Part shown: positions 1-6,017 of the stretch, piece by piece
Layout: each line of letters opens with the position of its first letter
Numbering within the stretch: the stretch's first letter is position 1
Assembly (NCBI GenBank): GCA_034432435.1
Contig: DAOUBS010000164.1
Coordinates: 1-21,126 of the forward strand
From: JANWYT01 sp034432435
Lineage (GTDB): Bacteria; Chloroflexota; Anaerolineae; Aggregatilineales; Phototrophicaceae
DNA length: 21,126 nt
Direction of reading: 5' to 3'
Program-made: the position numbers and the translations under genes
The notes under the pieces: generated by a model
Seen by the model: the letters and a program-made list of their open reading frames with translations, nothing else
Told to the model about the DNA's origin: nothing
Databases searched by the model: none

Positions 1-152
1 CCGCCGAAGTCGTCTGCGGTGAGGTTGTAGGCCTGAATGCTCGTGCCCATGGCCCCGTCAAAGATCACCACGTGATCTGCGATGGCGTCCAGATAGCGGC
101 GGTTGGTAAAAGGCTTAGTGGTGTGGGGTACAGCCGAGTGCGTTACGACCAT
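1..152 (-). CDS. metH: Methionine synthase MetH, N-terminal fragment (runs off left edge)
   Basis: Only the first 50 codons are in the window. The visible peptide has a short lead, then residues 20-46 with the signature FDGAMGTSIQAYNL. That sequence opens the homocysteine-binding barrel of cobalamin-dependent methionine synthase, where the DGAMGT loop lines the active site. The full enzyme transfers a methyl group from 5-methyltetrahydrofolate to homocysteine through a B12 cofactor in the cytoplasm. The start is the ATG at 152-150; a GGAG lies about 14 bases upstream, a long spacing, so the start is likely but not certain. A near-consensus promoter lies upstream on the same strand. A stand-alone homocysteine methyltransferase (bhmT/mmuM type) is possible because the B12 domains are outside the window, but the motif string is closest to MetH. 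Confidence 0.85.
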   Translation of the reverse strand, partial: MVVTHSAVPHTTKPFTNRRYLDAIADHVVIFDGAMGTSIQAYNLTADDFG

Positions 153-212
153 AAGGCTGAGGGTGCTCCATATGATTCTGATACATTACAATACCATGTG
201 ATGATAGGGGGG

Positions 213-242
213 ATTATACGAGACTCTGCCATTTGTTGTAAG
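213..242 (-). promoter_or_regulatory. Candidate promoter for metH
   Basis: On the minus strand a perfect -10 box TATAAT (218-213) lies 18 bases after CTTACA (242-237), which matches four of six positions of TTGACA. Transcription would begin near 206, giving a leader of about 50 bases before the metH ATG. The -35 box overlaps the ribosome binding site of the divergent gene at 257. Assigned from consensus matching only. Confidence 0.4.
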
Positions 243-256
243 GAGAGTTTGATTAA

Positions 257-1285
257 TTGCTCAGAGTCTGGGGATTATGCTTCATCGCGCTGATGACGAC
301 GCTCAGCCAAGCCCAAGCGCTGCCGTCGTGTTTTTTTCGCCCGCAGGTCATCATCCCACTGCGAACGTACATGGGCGTATGCGCTGAGGGGATCCTCGCG
401 CTGCCGTATGTGCCGGGCCGCGTGTTGACCAGTCTCGCCATCGACGCGCAGGGGCGGCTCTACCTCGCGGAGCCGAGCGCAGGGGTGGTGTGGCGCGCAG
501 AAGACACCGACGGCGACGGCGTGCCGGACGCGCTGGATCGCCTGCTGACTGAACTCGACGCGCCCGTTTCGCTGCTGTATCACGCGGGCGCGCTCTACAT
601 TGCTGGGAGGCGGCACGTGTACGCCTATGACGGCGAGGCGCTGGCCGTCTTGCGGGATGATCTGCCGGTGGCGTCAGGGCAAGTGGCACGCCTGCTGCTC
701 GTGCGCGCTGAGCGCCTGCTGCTGGGCGTGGGGGGCTGCCCAAGCTGTGAGCATCCTGCGCAGGTGCTGAGCCTCGCGCTCGATGGCAGCGCAGCGGAGG
801 TCATGGCCAGCGTGGATGCGTCCGCCGCGGCAGAGGTGGACGGGCGGTTGTTCATGGTGGGGGAAGATGCGCTGTGGTTGCAGCCCCCAGATGATCCGAT
901 TCAACGGGTGATGGCGTTTGCGCAGGGCGCGCATCCAGTGGCGCTTGTGCCCTATCGCGGGGGGGCTTTCCCCCAGTTTGCAGGCCAAACGCTGCTGCTG
1001 CTAGGCGGAACGGAGTTAGCCGCAAACCCGCCGGGGTTTGCGCTGGTGGCGGCGGATGGGCTGGGTCAAGAGGTCTTGCGCGTCACATCGATCATCCCTA
1101 GTGACGCGAGCATGCCAACGGTGAGCCTGCTGCAGGGCGACAAGTATCGCAACCCGTGGGCAGACACCTTCAATTTCAACGGCGAGGGGTTTTTCCCGCA
1201 GCGGCTGGCTGGCTTGGCGGTGGATGATCGAGGGTGGATCTACGTGCTTTTGGCGCGCGGCTCAGTAATCTTGCTGCGCCCGTAG
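257..1285 (+). CDS. Secreted beta-propeller protein, sorbosone/glucose dehydrogenase-like
   Basis: A 342-residue exported protein. It starts at a TTG (257) preceded by AAGGAGAG at 240-247, a strong ribosome binding site that decides the start. Residues 1-22 form a signal peptide ending near SQAQA. The rest is built of repeating beta-blade strings of the kind 'lavDaqGrLYla', with an aspartate-rich loop DTDGDGVPD near residue 84 that resembles the calcium-binding loops of PQQ-dependent and soluble sugar dehydrogenases. The end (GLAVDDRGWIYV) is a typical closing blade. Known relatives are NHL/PQQ-GDH-like propellers that oxidise sugars or just bind ligands; I cannot identify catalytic residues, so substrate and activity are open. 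Two cysteines (GCPSC) may form a disulfide. The last 24 bases overlap the convergent MFS gene. Confidence 0.75.
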   Translation: MLRVWGLCFIALMTTLSQAQALPSCFFRPQVIIPLRTYMGVCAEGILALPYVPGRVLTSLAIDAQGRLYLAEPSAGVVWRAEDTDGDGVPDALDRLLTELDAPVSLLYHAGALYIAGRRHVYAYDGEALAVLRDDLPVASGQVARLLLVRAERLLLGVGGCPSCEHPAQVLSLALDGSAAEVMASVDASAAAEVDGRLFMVGEDALWLQPPDDPIQRVMAFAQGAHPVALVPYRGGAFPQFAGQTLLLLGGTELAANPPGFALVAADGLGQEVLRVTSIIPSDASMPTVSLLQGDKYRNPWADTFNFNGEGFFPQRLAGLAVDDRGWIYVLLARGSVILLRP

Positions 1286-2437
1286 CGCTTGAAGGCTCAG
1301 GTGGTTGGCAAACAAAATCATCACAAAGGTGACGACGGCCAGCGCTGGCACGATGAGGTAGGCCGTCTCCAGCCCGACTGTGTCCGCCAGCGCGCCCAGT
1401 ATCAACGGGTTGATCAGGATTGCCATCCCAGAGGCGATCGGCACGCGCGAGCTGGCTTGGCTGACGAGCGGGCCAGCGGTGAGCGTTACCGTGGCGACTG
1501 CCAGCGGGAAGAACCCAGCAGCCCCCAAGCCCATCAGGAACAACCCCACCCCTTGCAGCGGCAGCGTGCTGGGCACGTAGAAGAGCGGGAACCCAACGAA
1601 CACGCATAGCATTGTGTAGGGTAGTAGGCGCTGCGGCGTCTGGTGGCGCAGCAGGCGGCTGAGGACGACGCGCCCGGTCACCGCGCCCAGCGGGAACAGG
1701 GCAACCATGCTCGCTGCGGCGGCGGTGTCCAGTCCAACCCGCACGATCAGGTAGTCCGCGGCGAACAGCCACCCGCCCCACTCGACGCCCCCTGCGATGA
1801 AGATGATCAACAAGTACAGCCGAACAGGAAACGGCAGCTTACCCTCAGCCCCACGCTTGAGTGGTGGCGCGCTAGGCACAGGCGCGCTGTGTTGCAGCGC
1901 GAAGAACACCAACCACAGCACCACGAGGATCAGCAGTGCCCAACGCCAACTGCTGCCACTGCCCTCCAGAAAGCCTATCGCCAGCGGAACCATCGCCGCA
2001 GTCAGTGAGCCGATGATGTTGGCCTCGGTGATAGCTACCGACGCCGCCCGCCCGTGGAGCAGGACGAGCGAGGTCTGCACGCCGATCACGGCCAACGTGC
2101 CCAACACGCCCATCAGGTACGCGCCTGTGACCGTTGCCGCGATGACCGTCCCGCTGACGAGCAGCAAGATGCCGACGACCATCCCGAACGAGCCGCCCCA
2201 CAGCGCGGCGCGCATTCCGAAGCGGTTGATGACGCGCTCGCCGGTCAAGCCCACGGTGATCATGCCGAGCGCAAAGGCGGCTGGGTGCAGACTGCTAAGG
2301 GTGAAGGACAGATCCAAGTCAAGGCGCAGCAGCGGCATGAGGGGGGTCATCGCCCCTTGCGCGTAGGCATACCAGCCTAGCAGGCCGTACAGCAACCACG
2401 TGAGCGACGAGCGGCGGAACTTGGCATCTGCGGTCAC
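1262..2437 (-). CDS. Major facilitator superfamily (MFS) transporter
   Basis: A 391-residue integral membrane protein with about twelve hydrophobic segments in two halves. A glycine-rich loop after the second segment (GLTGERVINRFGMR) is a variant of MFS motif A (GxLxDRxGRR). A short hydrophilic stretch near the middle (SAPPLKRGAEGK) is the usual cytoplasmic loop between the halves. MFS proteins move small solutes across the cytoplasmic membrane by proton-coupled exchange; the substrate cannot be read from the sequence. I place the start at the GTG at 2437-2435, giving the usual family length. An in-frame ATG at 2542 would add 35 non-hydrophobic residues and overlap the divergent trmO start. 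Neither start has a clear ribosome binding site. The gene is convergent with the propeller gene and overlaps its end by 24 bases. Confidence 0.85.
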   Translation of the reverse strand: MTADAKFRRSSLTWLLYGLLGWYAYAQGAMTPLMPLLRLDLDLSFTLSSLHPAAFALGMITVGLTGERVINRFGMRAALWGGSFGMVVGILLLVSGTVIAATVTGAYLMGVLGTLAVIGVQTSLVLLHGRAASVAITEANIIGSLTAAMVPLAIGFLEGSGSSWRWALLILVVLWLVFFALQHSAPVPSAPPLKRGAEGKLPFPVRLYLLIIFIAGGVEWGGWLFAADYLIVRVGLDTAAAASMVALFPLGAVTGRVVLSRLLRHQTPQRLLPYTMLCVFVGFPLFYVPSTLPLQGVGLFLMGLGAAGFFPLAVATVTLTAGPLVSQASSRVPIASGMAILINPLILGALADTVGLETAYLIVPALAVVTFVMILFANHLSLQALRAQQDY

Positions 2438-2468
2438 GGAAGGAGTCTCTAACGAGTGGACTAGGCAT

Positions 2469-2498
2469 ATTCTAGGGCGTGGCTGTACACTTTGGCTA
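2469..2498 (-). promoter_or_regulatory. Weak candidate promoter for the MFS gene
   Basis: Minus-strand TAGAAT (2474-2469, five of six matches to TATAAT) lies 18 bases after TAGCCA (2498-2493, four of six to TTGACA). It predicts a transcript start near 2462, downstream of the alternative ATG at 2542, which favours the GTG start at 2437. Confidence 0.28.
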
Positions 2499-2528
2499 TG
2501 GTTGTTTCTAAATGAAAGAAGGGCAAAC

Positions 2529-2981
2529 GTGGAGCCGATCACGCTGCACCCAGTGGGGGTGGTTCACAACGATGTGTCAGAGCCAATTGACGCCGACTGG
2601 GCAAAAGTCGTCTCAGAGATCCATATCGACGCGGTGTATGCGCCCGGACTGGTTGGCTTGGAGGACTGGTCGCATGTGATTGTGTTGTATGTGATGCACC
2701 GGGCTGCTTTCGACATCAACGCGGATTTGGTGCGCCGCCCGAGCGATGTGCTGCCCGCGTTGGGGATTTTTGCGCAGCGGGCGCGCCGCCGCCCGAACTT
2801 GATCGGCACGACGGCGGTGAAGCTGTTGGGCGTGGACGGGAACATCGTCCGCGTGCGCGGGCTGGACGCCATCGACGGCACGCCCGTTGTGGACATCAAG
2901 CCCTACGCGCCGATCTACGACGGGGTGATGAACCCGCTCGTTCCGGCATGGTTCATGCAGTTGATGCAAGAGGGGGGATAA
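2529..2981 (+). CDS. trmO: tRNA (N6-threonylcarbamoyladenosine-N6)-methyltransferase TrmO
   Basis: A 150-residue TsaA/YaeB-family protein. TrmO uses S-adenosylmethionine to methylate t6A37 next to the anticodon of threonine tRNA. Family signatures seen in order are the GLVGLEDWSHVIVLYV segment (the usual 'GL..Le.fSH..vLy' block), IFAQRARRRPNLIGTT (the 'FATRsp.RPNpIG' block, here with Q for T) and LDAIDGTPVVDIKPYAP (the 'lD.lDGTPvlDIKPY' block). The start is GTG at 2529, preceded by AAGAAGGG; an in-frame upstream extension from 2400 would add unrelated residues and cross the divergent promoter region, so it is not used. The stop is followed two bases later by the GTG of the DJ-1/PfpI gene, so the two are one transcript. 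Some TsaA-fold proteins have other substrates, which is the main uncertainty. Confidence 0.86.
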   Translation: MEPITLHPVGVVHNDVSEPIDADWAKVVSEIHIDAVYAPGLVGLEDWSHVIVLYVMHRAAFDINADLVRRPSDVLPALGIFAQRARRRPNLIGTTAVKLLGVDGNIVRVRGLDAIDGTPVVDIKPYAPIYDGVMNPLVPAWFMQLMQEGG

Positions 2982-2983
2982 AC

Positions 2984-3586
2984 GTGCAGACCGTGACGAT
3001 TTTGATCTTCGACGGCGTGGAGCTGCTGGACTTCGCGGGGCCGTATGAGGTCTTTTCGGCGTGTGGCAAAGGCGACGATGAGCGCTTGTATCAGGTGTGG
3101 ACGGCTTCGCCCGACGGGCAGCCCGTGCGTGCCGCCAATGGGTTGGTGGTCGTGCCAGATGTAGCCTTTGCCGACGTCGGTCAGCCGGATGTGTTGATCG
3201 TGCCGGGCGGGAACGGCGTGTACCCGCTGAAGGACGATCTCGCGCTGCATCGGCTGCTTCAAGCGCAGGCGGCCAGCGGTCGGCAGACGCTTTCCGTCTG
3301 CACGGGGGCGCTGCTGCTGGCAAAGGCTGGTGTGTTGGCAGGCAAACCTGCGACGACCTACCACACGCGGTTTGAGCGCCTGCTGGAGTATGACCCCACG
3401 ATCGTCCCGCGGGCGGGCGAGCGTTGGGTGGACAACGGCACGGTGATTACCTCGGCGGGGGTGAGCGCGGGCATTGACGCCTCGCTGTACTACATCGCAC
3501 GGCAGCACGGGCGCGCCGTGGCTGACGCGACCGCGCAGCACATCGAGTATGAGCATTGGGCGCGTGTGGCGTTCGACTTGCCTTAA
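2984..3586 (+). CDS. DJ-1/PfpI family protein (isonitrile hydratase-like)
   Basis: A 200-residue class-I glutamine amidotransferase-like alpha/beta protein. It opens with TVTILIFDGVELLDFAGPYE, where Glu13 is the conserved acid. The nucleophile elbow is SVCTGALLLAKAG with Cys106, and the downstream TYHTRFERL block carries the histidines usually found in the subgroup related to isocyanide hydratase and AraC-linked DJ-1 domains. Family members act as isocyanide hydratases, glyoxalases or regulators. There is no C-terminal AraC DNA-binding domain here, so this is the stand-alone form. The GTG start at 2984 is set by a GAGGGGGG ribosome binding site that covers the trmO stop region, implying co-translation with trmO. 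The exact substrate is unknown. Confidence 0.86.
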   Translation: MQTVTILIFDGVELLDFAGPYEVFSACGKGDDERLYQVWTASPDGQPVRAANGLVVVPDVAFADVGQPDVLIVPGGNGVYPLKDDLALHRLLQAQAASGRQTLSVCTGALLLAKAGVLAGKPATTYHTRFERLLEYDPTIVPRAGERWVDNGTVITSAGVSAGIDASLYYIARQHGRAVADATAQHIEYEHWARVAFDLP

Positions 3587-3601
3587 GCATCAGCGCCACG
3601 T

Positions 3602-3630
3602 TTGCGCATCCTCACCGATGGGGATATGCT
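3602..3630 (+). promoter_or_regulatory. Candidate promoter for the 3669 small gene and ggt
   Basis: TTGCGC (3602-3607) and TATGCT (3625-3630) are separated by exactly 17 bases, each matching four of six positions of the housekeeping sigma consensus. The predicted start near 3637 gives a leader of about 30 bases that contains the GAGG ribosome binding site at 3657-3660. Confidence 0.45.
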
Positions 3631-3668
3631 TACCGAATGACACGTTTAACTAAATCGAGGATCGTGCC

Positions 3669-3911
3669 ATGGAAAAGTGGGATTATCTCATGCTGAGCTT
3701 GGTCAAGTCCTACGGCGTCAACTATCGCGTGAACGGCGAAAAGGTGGCCGATTGGAAAGACCAGCCCTTGCATGATGTGTTTAACGTCATCGGCAAGCAA
3801 GGCTTTGAGTTCATCGCTTACGACGGGGAAAACTATATCTTCAAGCGCCCCACTGCTTCAGCGTCACGCCCGGTGCAGCCGCTGCGCCCCCCTACGCAAT
3901 CTGACGCATGA
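3669..3911 (+). CDS. Small DUF4177-like hypothetical protein
   Basis: An 80-residue protein with GAGG at 3657-3660, eight bases before the ATG. Residues 1-61 look like one small alpha/beta fold: MEKWDYLMLSLVKSYG, then YRVNGEK, then a helix (LHDVFNVIGKQGFEFIAY) and a final strand (NYIFKRP). This order (a 'kWeYl' strand, then a helix followed by 'G.qGwElv', then a 'yiFKR' strand) is the layout of DUF4177-type proteins, whose function is unknown. The last 20 residues are Pro/Ser-rich and probably disordered. The stop overlaps the ATG of gamma-glutamyltransferase by four bases (ATGA at 3908-3911), so the enzyme is probably translated only after this small protein. I do not know its role. Confidence 0.72.
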   Translation: MEKWDYLMLSLVKSYGVNYRVNGEKVADWKDQPLHDVFNVIGKQGFEFIAYDGENYIFKRPTASASRPVQPLRPPTQSDA

Positions 3912-5518
3912 ACGCGTTCAGCTTCAACTCACGCCGCAGCGCGGTGATGGCGCGCCGCGGCATGGTGGCGACGAGCCATCCGCTGGCGGCGCAGGCCGGC
4001 TTGCGCGCCCTGATGCAAGGGGGGACGGCAGCCGATGCAGCGGTGGCTGCGGCGTCAGTGCTCAACGTCGTCGAATCGGCCAGCACTGGGATCGGCGGGG
4101 ACTGCTTCGCACTGTACTACGACGCCAAGACGGGGCAGGTGAGCGCGCTCAACGGTAGCGGGCGCGCCCCTCAAGCGTTGAGCGTGGACTGGCTGGCGGC
4201 GCAGGGGGTGCGGGGCGCAATCCCTGACCGCAGCCCGCACGCCGTGACCGTTCCAGGTGCAGCGCGCGGCTGGGAGGATCTGCTTGAAAGGCATGGACGG
4301 ATGACGCTGCGCGAGGCGCTGGCCGATGCCATCCACTATGCGGAAGAGGGGTTCCCTGTATCGCCGATCTACGCAGCGGCGTGGCGGCTGCCGCGTGTGC
4401 AGGAACTGCTGGCAAACAGTCGCTACTCAGAGGAGTACCGTGTCGCGCCGCGTGCGGGGCAGGTGGTGAGGCTGCCAGCCTTGGGGCGCACCTTCCGCGC
4501 GGTGGCTGAGGGCGGGGCTGATGCGTTTTATCATGGCCCGATTGCGGACGCGATCATCGCCACGTTGCACGAGTTGGGTGGCGTGATGACCCACGCTGAT
4601 CTGCAAGCGCACGCCTCCACATGGGGCACGCCGATCAGCCTAGACTATCGCGGCTATCAAGTCCTAGAGCATCCCCCCAACGGGCAGGGGGTGGCGGCGC
4701 TCATCGCGCTCAACATCTTGTCGGGCTATGCGCTGAGCGACTATGCTGAGGACAGCCCGGACAAGGTGCACCTGATGGTAGAGGCGATGCGCTGCGGTTT
4801 TGCCGAGGCGCGCTACCACGTGGCCGATCCTGCGCACTACGCTGCGCCGATTGACTTCCTGCTGAGCGCGCGCTATGCCGAGCAGCGCCGCGCCCAAATC
4901 CAGCCGCGCACAGCCATGCAGCCACCGAGTTACGGCGCGCCCGACCACAGCAGCGACACGGTGTACTTGTGCGCGGTGGACAGCGAGGGGAACGCCTGCT
5001 CGTTCATCAACAGCCTCTACATGGGCTTCGGCAGCGGGATTGTGGCGCGGGGTACAGGCGTGTTCTTGCAAAATCGCGGCGCGAATTTCGTCCTTGACCC
5101 TGACCACCCTAACGCGCTGAAGGGCGGCAAACGCCCCTACCACACAATCATTCCGGGCATGATCCTCAAGGATGGGGCGTTCTACGCGACATTCGGCGTG
5201 ATGGGCGGGTTCATGCAGCCGCAGGGGCACATCCAAGTGGTGAACGCGCTGATTGACGACCAGCTTGATCCACAGCAGGCACTGGACCGCCCGCGTTGGT
5301 GCTTGGAGGCCGGGACGCCCGACAGCGTGCTAGCGTTGGAGGAAGGGGTGCCCGTGGCGACGATGGCCGCGCTGGCCGCGTATGGCCACCGTGTGCGCCC
5401 CGTCAGCGGGTTGGATCGTGCGCTGTTCGGCTGTGGGCAGATCATCACGCGCGATGAGGCGGGTGTGCTCACGGGTGGCAGTGATCCACGTAAGGATGGG
5501 CTGGCTATCGGCTTCTGA
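3908..5518 (+). CDS. ggt: Gamma-glutamyltransferase family protein (Ntn hydrolase)
   Basis: A 536-residue protein matching the length of gamma-glutamyltransferases, which cleave gamma-glutamyl bonds such as that of glutathione. The N-terminal block RRGMVATSHPLAAQAG...GGTAADAAVAAASVLNVVE...TGIGGDCF is the family opening. The self-processing nucleophile is most likely Thr351 in DHSSDTVYL, followed by AVDSEGNACSFINS. This would give a large subunit of 350 residues and a small one of 186. The GVMGGFMQPQGHIQV and DRPRW blocks of the small subunit are present. There is no signal peptide, so the enzyme appears cytoplasmic, unlike the periplasmic E. coli form. It lacks its own ribosome binding site and starts inside the stop of the preceding small gene. 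A cephalosporin-acylase-like or other gamma-glutamyl hydrolase activity is possible. Confidence 0.9.
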   Translation: MNAFSFNSRRSAVMARRGMVATSHPLAAQAGLRALMQGGTAADAAVAAASVLNVVESASTGIGGDCFALYYDAKTGQVSALNGSGRAPQALSVDWLAAQGVRGAIPDRSPHAVTVPGAARGWEDLLERHGRMTLREALADAIHYAEEGFPVSPIYAAAWRLPRVQELLANSRYSEEYRVAPRAGQVVRLPALGRTFRAVAEGGADAFYHGPIADAIIATLHELGGVMTHADLQAHASTWGTPISLDYRGYQVLEHPPNGQGVAALIALNILSGYALSDYAEDSPDKVHLMVEAMRCGFAEARYHVADPAHYAAPIDFLLSARYAEQRRAQIQPRTAMQPPSYGAPDHSSDTVYLCAVDSEGNACSFINSLYMGFGSGIVARGTGVFLQNRGANFVLDPDHPNALKGGKRPYHTIIPGMILKDGAFYATFGVMGGFMQPQGHIQVVNALIDDQLDPQQALDRPRWCLEAGTPDSVLALEEGVPVATMAALAAYGHRVRPVSGLDRALFGCGQIITRDEAGVLTGGSDPRKDGLAIGF

Positions 5519-5637
5519 TTAGAGTAGCTGCTTTAGCAAATGTCCAACAAATGTTTATTCTTTTCTGATGAAAGTCTGCTATGCTTGCGGGCTGATCGAA
5601 AAGATATGCAAGTACACGTTCGTAGATGAGGTTGCAT
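5519..5637 (+). other. Intergenic leader before the FmdB-like gene
   Basis: This AT-richer gap of 119 bases has a -10-like TATGCT at 5580-5585 but no convincing -35 box at 16-18 bases upstream. No hairpin with a T-tract is visible after ggt. It probably carries the promoter of the 5638 gene. GAGG at 5628-5631, six bases before the ATG at 5638, is the ribosome binding site. Confidence 0.35.
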
Positions 5638-5928
5638 ATGCCACTGTACACCTATCGCCGTGAAGACGGCACCACGTTTGACTACCGCCAGAGCTTCAGC
5701 GATGCGCCCTTGACAGTTGACCCGCAAACGGGGCAAAAGGTGACACGCATTGTGCAGGCCGCTGGTGTGATCTTCAAAGGCTCGGGCTTCTATGTGAACG
5801 ACAGCAAGGGCGCGCGCAACCCCGCCAGCCCAAACAATGGGTCAAAGAGCGAAGCTAAAACTGAAGGCGAGAGCGCCAAGCCTGCAGCCGAGACGAGCAC
5901 ACCTGCTGCTACAGCTGCCGCTGACTAG
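5638..5928 (+). CDS. FmdB-like regulatory-protein fold lacking the zinc cysteines
   Basis: A 96-residue protein. Residues 1-55 follow the FmdB/CxxC zinc-ribbon family closely: MPLYTYR start, QSFSDAPLT, then TGQKVTRIV, and AGVIFKGSGFYVND. In the family, two CxxC pairs hold one zinc. Here those positions read R8/G11 and D/T in the VDPQTG turn, and the whole protein has no cysteine, so it cannot bind zinc in the usual way. The remaining 40 residues are an Ala/Lys/Glu/Ser-rich, probably disordered tail, which is also common in the family. FmdB proteins are called putative regulators but their function is largely unproven. The start at 5638 fits both the family N-terminus and GAGG at 5628-5631; an ATG four codons upstream is less likely. 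Confidence 0.8.
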   Translation: MPLYTYRREDGTTFDYRQSFSDAPLTVDPQTGQKVTRIVQAAGVIFKGSGFYVNDSKGARNPASPNNGSKSEAKTEGESAKPAAETSTPAATAAAD

Positions 5929-5962
5929 CTGCGGCGCTGCTCATGAATCGATCTTATCTCAT

Positions 5963-6001
5963 GCCCGACATGCGCGTTAGAGCGTGTCGGGCGTTTTATT
6001 T
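5963..6001 (+). terminator. Rho-independent terminator after the FmdB-like gene
   Basis: The perfect 8-base-pair stem GCCCGACA (5963-5970) / TGTCGGGC (5985-5992) can be extended inward by a CGC/GCG pair. It is followed directly by a T-rich run, TTTTATTT (5994-6001). This is a standard intrinsic terminator 34 bases past the stop of the 5638 gene. It ends only 16 bases before the next ATG. Confidence 0.85.
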
Positions 6002-6017
6002 GCGTTAAGAGAACGAC

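Noticed and set aside
2400..2528. An N-terminal extension of trmO beginning at 2400
   Set aside because: The extra residues do not match the family, and the region carries the divergent MFS start. The GTG at 2529 has a proper ribosome binding site and the family N-terminus.
2438..2542. An N-terminal extension of the MFS gene to an ATG at 2542
   Set aside because: It would overlap the trmO start and add residues of no MFS character; a possible -10 box lies inside it. It is not fully excluded, since the GTG at 2437 also lacks a good binding site.
2613..3556. Two long minus-strand open frames
   Set aside because: They are antisense to trmO and the DJ-1/PfpI gene, both well supported on the plus strand.
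4664..5236. A 190-codon minus-strand open frame
   Set aside because: It is antisense to the gamma-glutamyltransferase gene around its catalytic threonine; no domain is seen.
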